DNA of 64,000 nt from Roseomonas alba (GTDB lineage: Bacteria > Pseudomonadota > Alphaproteobacteria > Acetobacterales > Acetobacteraceae), in NCBI RefSeq assembly GCF_019430885.1, contig NZ_JAHYBZ010000006.1, positions 372,001 to 436,000 on the forward strand, given 5' to 3'. This document shows positions 62,536 to 64,000 of the stretch, piece by piece (the first letter of the stretch is position 1; every line of letters starts with the position of its first letter). The position numbers and the translations under genes were made by a program. The notes beneath the pieces are model-generated. The model was not told the origin of the DNA and searched no databases. It was given only the letters and a program-made list of their open reading frames with translations.

Positions 62536-63411
62536 TCAGCCGCCGGTCCCGGTGCCGCTGCCGCCGACGACGACGGGTTCGAGAAGCCCCTCCGCCTCCC
62601 GCTTCAGCCGCAGATAGGACCGGACCGAGAAGGGCAGCATGCCGAGATAGCAGACGCCGGCCAGCGCCAGCGCCAGCCAGGGTTCCGCGAGCAGCGCGGC
62701 GACGAAGAGGCCGGTGCCGAGCAGCAGCGGCAGCACATAGTCGCGCGGCACCTTGAAATTCTTGAAGGACCAGGTCGGCAGGGTGCTGACCAGCAGCCCG
62801 GCCACCGCCACCATGACGATGCCGACGAAAGCCGGATGGCGCACCGCGCCGGCCAGCAGCGGCCAGTCCATCTGTTCCAGCCAGATGCCGAGGAAGAGCG
62901 GGAAGAGCACGCAGCCCGCCCCCGCCGGCGCCGGCACGCCGGTGAAGAAATTGTATGCGTAGGCCGGCTTCACCGCCGGCCCGACATCGAGTGCCGCGTT
63001 GAAGCGTGCGAGCCGCAGCGCCATGCAGACCGCGAAGAGCAGGCAGGGCGCGAAGCCGAGCGAGCGGTAGTCATGCATGGTCCACAGATACAGCACCATC
63101 GCCGGGGCGACGCCGAAGCAGAGGAAGTCCGAAAGGCTGTCGAACTCGGCCCCGAAGCGGGAGGTCGCCTTCAGCAGGCGGGCAAGCCGCCCGTCCAGCC
63201 CGTCGATGACACCGGCGACGAGGATCAACGTCGCGGCCTGTTCGAAGCGGCCCTCGAAGCCGAAGCGGATGGCGACCAGGCCGCAGCACAGGCCGAGCAT
63301 GGTCATGATGTTGGGGATCAGCCGGTTGAAGGACTGGCCTTCGAAGCGTGGGCGCGTGCGCGGACGGAAGCGCCGGCGCAGGCGGCGGACGCGGCCGTCC
63401 TCGCTGGTCAC
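62536..63411 (-). CDS. pssA: CDP-diacylglycerol--serine O-phosphatidyltransferase (PssA)
   Basis: The 291-residue membrane protein has the CDP-alcohol phosphotransferase motif [20 protein letters not shown], with Asp residues continuing into FDSLSDF (about 68-100), and six or more hydrophobic helices. It makes phosphatidylserine from CDP-diacylglycerol and serine. The GTG start at 63411 overlaps the psd stop (GTGA), the usual psd-pssA order, so both steps of phosphatidylethanolamine synthesis are coupled. Confidence 0.94.
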   Translation of the reverse strand: MTSEDGRVRRLRRRFRPRTRPRFEGQSFNRLIPNIMTMLGLCCGLVAIRFGFEGRFEQAATLILVAGVIDGLDGRLARLLKATSRFGAEFDSLSDFLCFGVAPAMVLYLWTMHDYRSLGFAPCLLFAVCMALRLARFNAALDVGPAVKPAYAYNFFTGVPAPAGAGCVLFPLFLGIWLEQMDWPLLAGAVRHPAFVGIVMVAVAGLLVSTLPTWSFKNFKVPRDYVLPLLLGTGLFVAALLAEPWLALALAGVCYLGMLPFSVRSYLRLKREAEGLLEPVVVGGSGTGTGG

Positions 63412-64000
63412 GCGGACAGCTCCGCGATCACCGTCTCCCCGCCGATCATCGTCTGACCCTCCCGCGCCATCGGCAGCACGCCCAGCGGCAGATAGACATC
63501 GGTGCGGCTGCCGAAGCGGATGATGCCGAACCGTTCGCCCGCCTGCACGGAGTCTCCCGCCTTGGCGTCACAGAGGATACGCCGCGCGACGAGCCCGGCG
63601 ATCTGCACGACTGCGAGATCGCGCCCGTCCGGCAGCGCAATGGCCAGGGCGTTGCGCTCATTCTCCTCCGACGCCTTGTCGAGATTGGCGGAGAGGAACT
63701 TGCCATGATGGTAGGCGACGCGGGTGACGGTGCCGTCCGCCGGCATGCGGTTCACATGCACGTCCAGCACCGAGAGGAAGATCGCCACGCGCCAGCGCGG
63801 CGCGTCGCCCATGCCGAGTTCGACCGGCGGCACCGCCTCGGCGACCGAGACGACGTGCCCGTCGGCCGGGGCGAGGACCAGGCCCGCCCGGTCCGGCGGG
63901 AAGCGCTCCGGGTCGCGGAAGAAGTACAGGCAGAAGGCGATGAAGATCGCGCTCAGCCAGAACAGCCAGTTGCCAAGAAGGATCAGGCCGAGCAGCGCCG
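63408..64000 (-). CDS. psd: phosphatidylserine decarboxylase (Psd), 5' end outside window
   Basis: About 197 residues are visible and the frame is open to the window edge, so the N-terminus is missing. Visible features are a membrane helix ([20 protein letters not shown]), [33 protein letters not shown] and the self-cleavage region [11 protein letters not shown], where the pyruvoyl group forms from the Ser of the GS pair. It decarboxylates phosphatidylserine to phosphatidylethanolamine. It is translationally coupled to pssA. Confidence 0.94.
   Translation of the reverse strand, partial: ALLGLILLGNWLFWLSAIFIAFCLYFFRDPERFPPDRAGLVLAPADGHVVSVAEAVPPVELGMGDAPRWRVAIFLSVLDVHVNRMPADGTVTRVAYHHGKFLSANLDKASEENERNALAIALPDGRDLAVVQIAGLVARRILCDAKAGDSVQAGERFGIIRFGSRTDVYLPLGVLPMAREGQTMIGGETVIAELSA

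Overview
The window comes from a very GC-rich alphaproteobacterial chromosome. The gene content (kdsA-pyrG-secG-tpiA, ppiD-trpE, trpGDC-moaC-moeA, psd-pssA, an HWE-family histidine kinase, Bug/TctC binding proteins with a tripartite tricarboxylate transporter) and the many long intergenic palindromic repeats fit Acetobacteraceae, most likely a Roseomonas-type organism. This assignment is inferred from protein features and gene order, not from a search. No rRNA, tRNA, CRISPR array or phage structural gene was recognised.

Layout. 1-8.1 kb: the end of an unknown gene, then kdsA, a divergent AraC regulator/SDR pair, pyrG, secG and tpiA on the minus strand, and a ketopantoate-reductase-like gene. 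8.4-19.5 kb: ppiD-trpE and a TPR/GT9-like gene, then a Xre-RES toxin-antitoxin module and a TSUP permease, then trpGDC-moaC-moeA. The trp genes are therefore split by about 3.5 kb of accessory genes. 19.8-28.6 kb: a cytochrome c, a coiled-coil membrane protein and the EF-P modification genes epmA and epmB. efp itself lies about 4.5 kb beyond epmB, past a DMT permease, a truncated transposase-like gene and a markedly AT-rich three-gene operon (24773-27228). 28.7-34.5 kb: suhB, an OmpA-like protein, a MotA/MotB-like stator pair with an unusually long coiled coil, and a diguanylate cyclase. 34.8-46 kb: small conserved genes, cytochrome b561, DUF429, a phosphoesterase, an orphan peptide-binding protein, a flavin-dependent monooxygenase, a decayed creatininase, an intact creatininase and an M20 amidohydrolase. 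46.2-60.6 kb: a tctCBA operon, thioesterase, bifunctional mannose enzyme, flavin reductase, class I-like and class III CoA-transferases, an enolase-superfamily enzyme, a second Bug protein, a phosphatase and a diheme cytochrome c. 60.9-64 kb: histidine kinase, pssA and psd (cut by the window end).

Two things stand out. First, the AT-rich operon encodes a HARE-HTH-like protein, a HEAT-like helical-repeat protein and a third protein of unknown family. It is translationally coupled in part, compositionally foreign, next to a transposase-like gene, and enclosed with efp by two inverted copies of a repeat. It is the best candidate here for an undescribed, possibly defence-related, system. Second, the intergenic spaces carry four repeat families (called A to D here). 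Family A has nine copies of roughly 210-320 bp. Each is built of nested hairpins whose stem sequences change between copies while pairing is kept, and seven of the nine lie between convergent genes. This suggests a structured bidirectional transcription-end element rather than random repeats.

Metabolic theme of the right half: uptake of an organic acid (TctABC and a second Bug protein), activation by CoA-transferases, and turnover by amidohydrolase, creatininase, enolase-superfamily and monooxygenase enzymes. The substrates cannot be read from the sequence.
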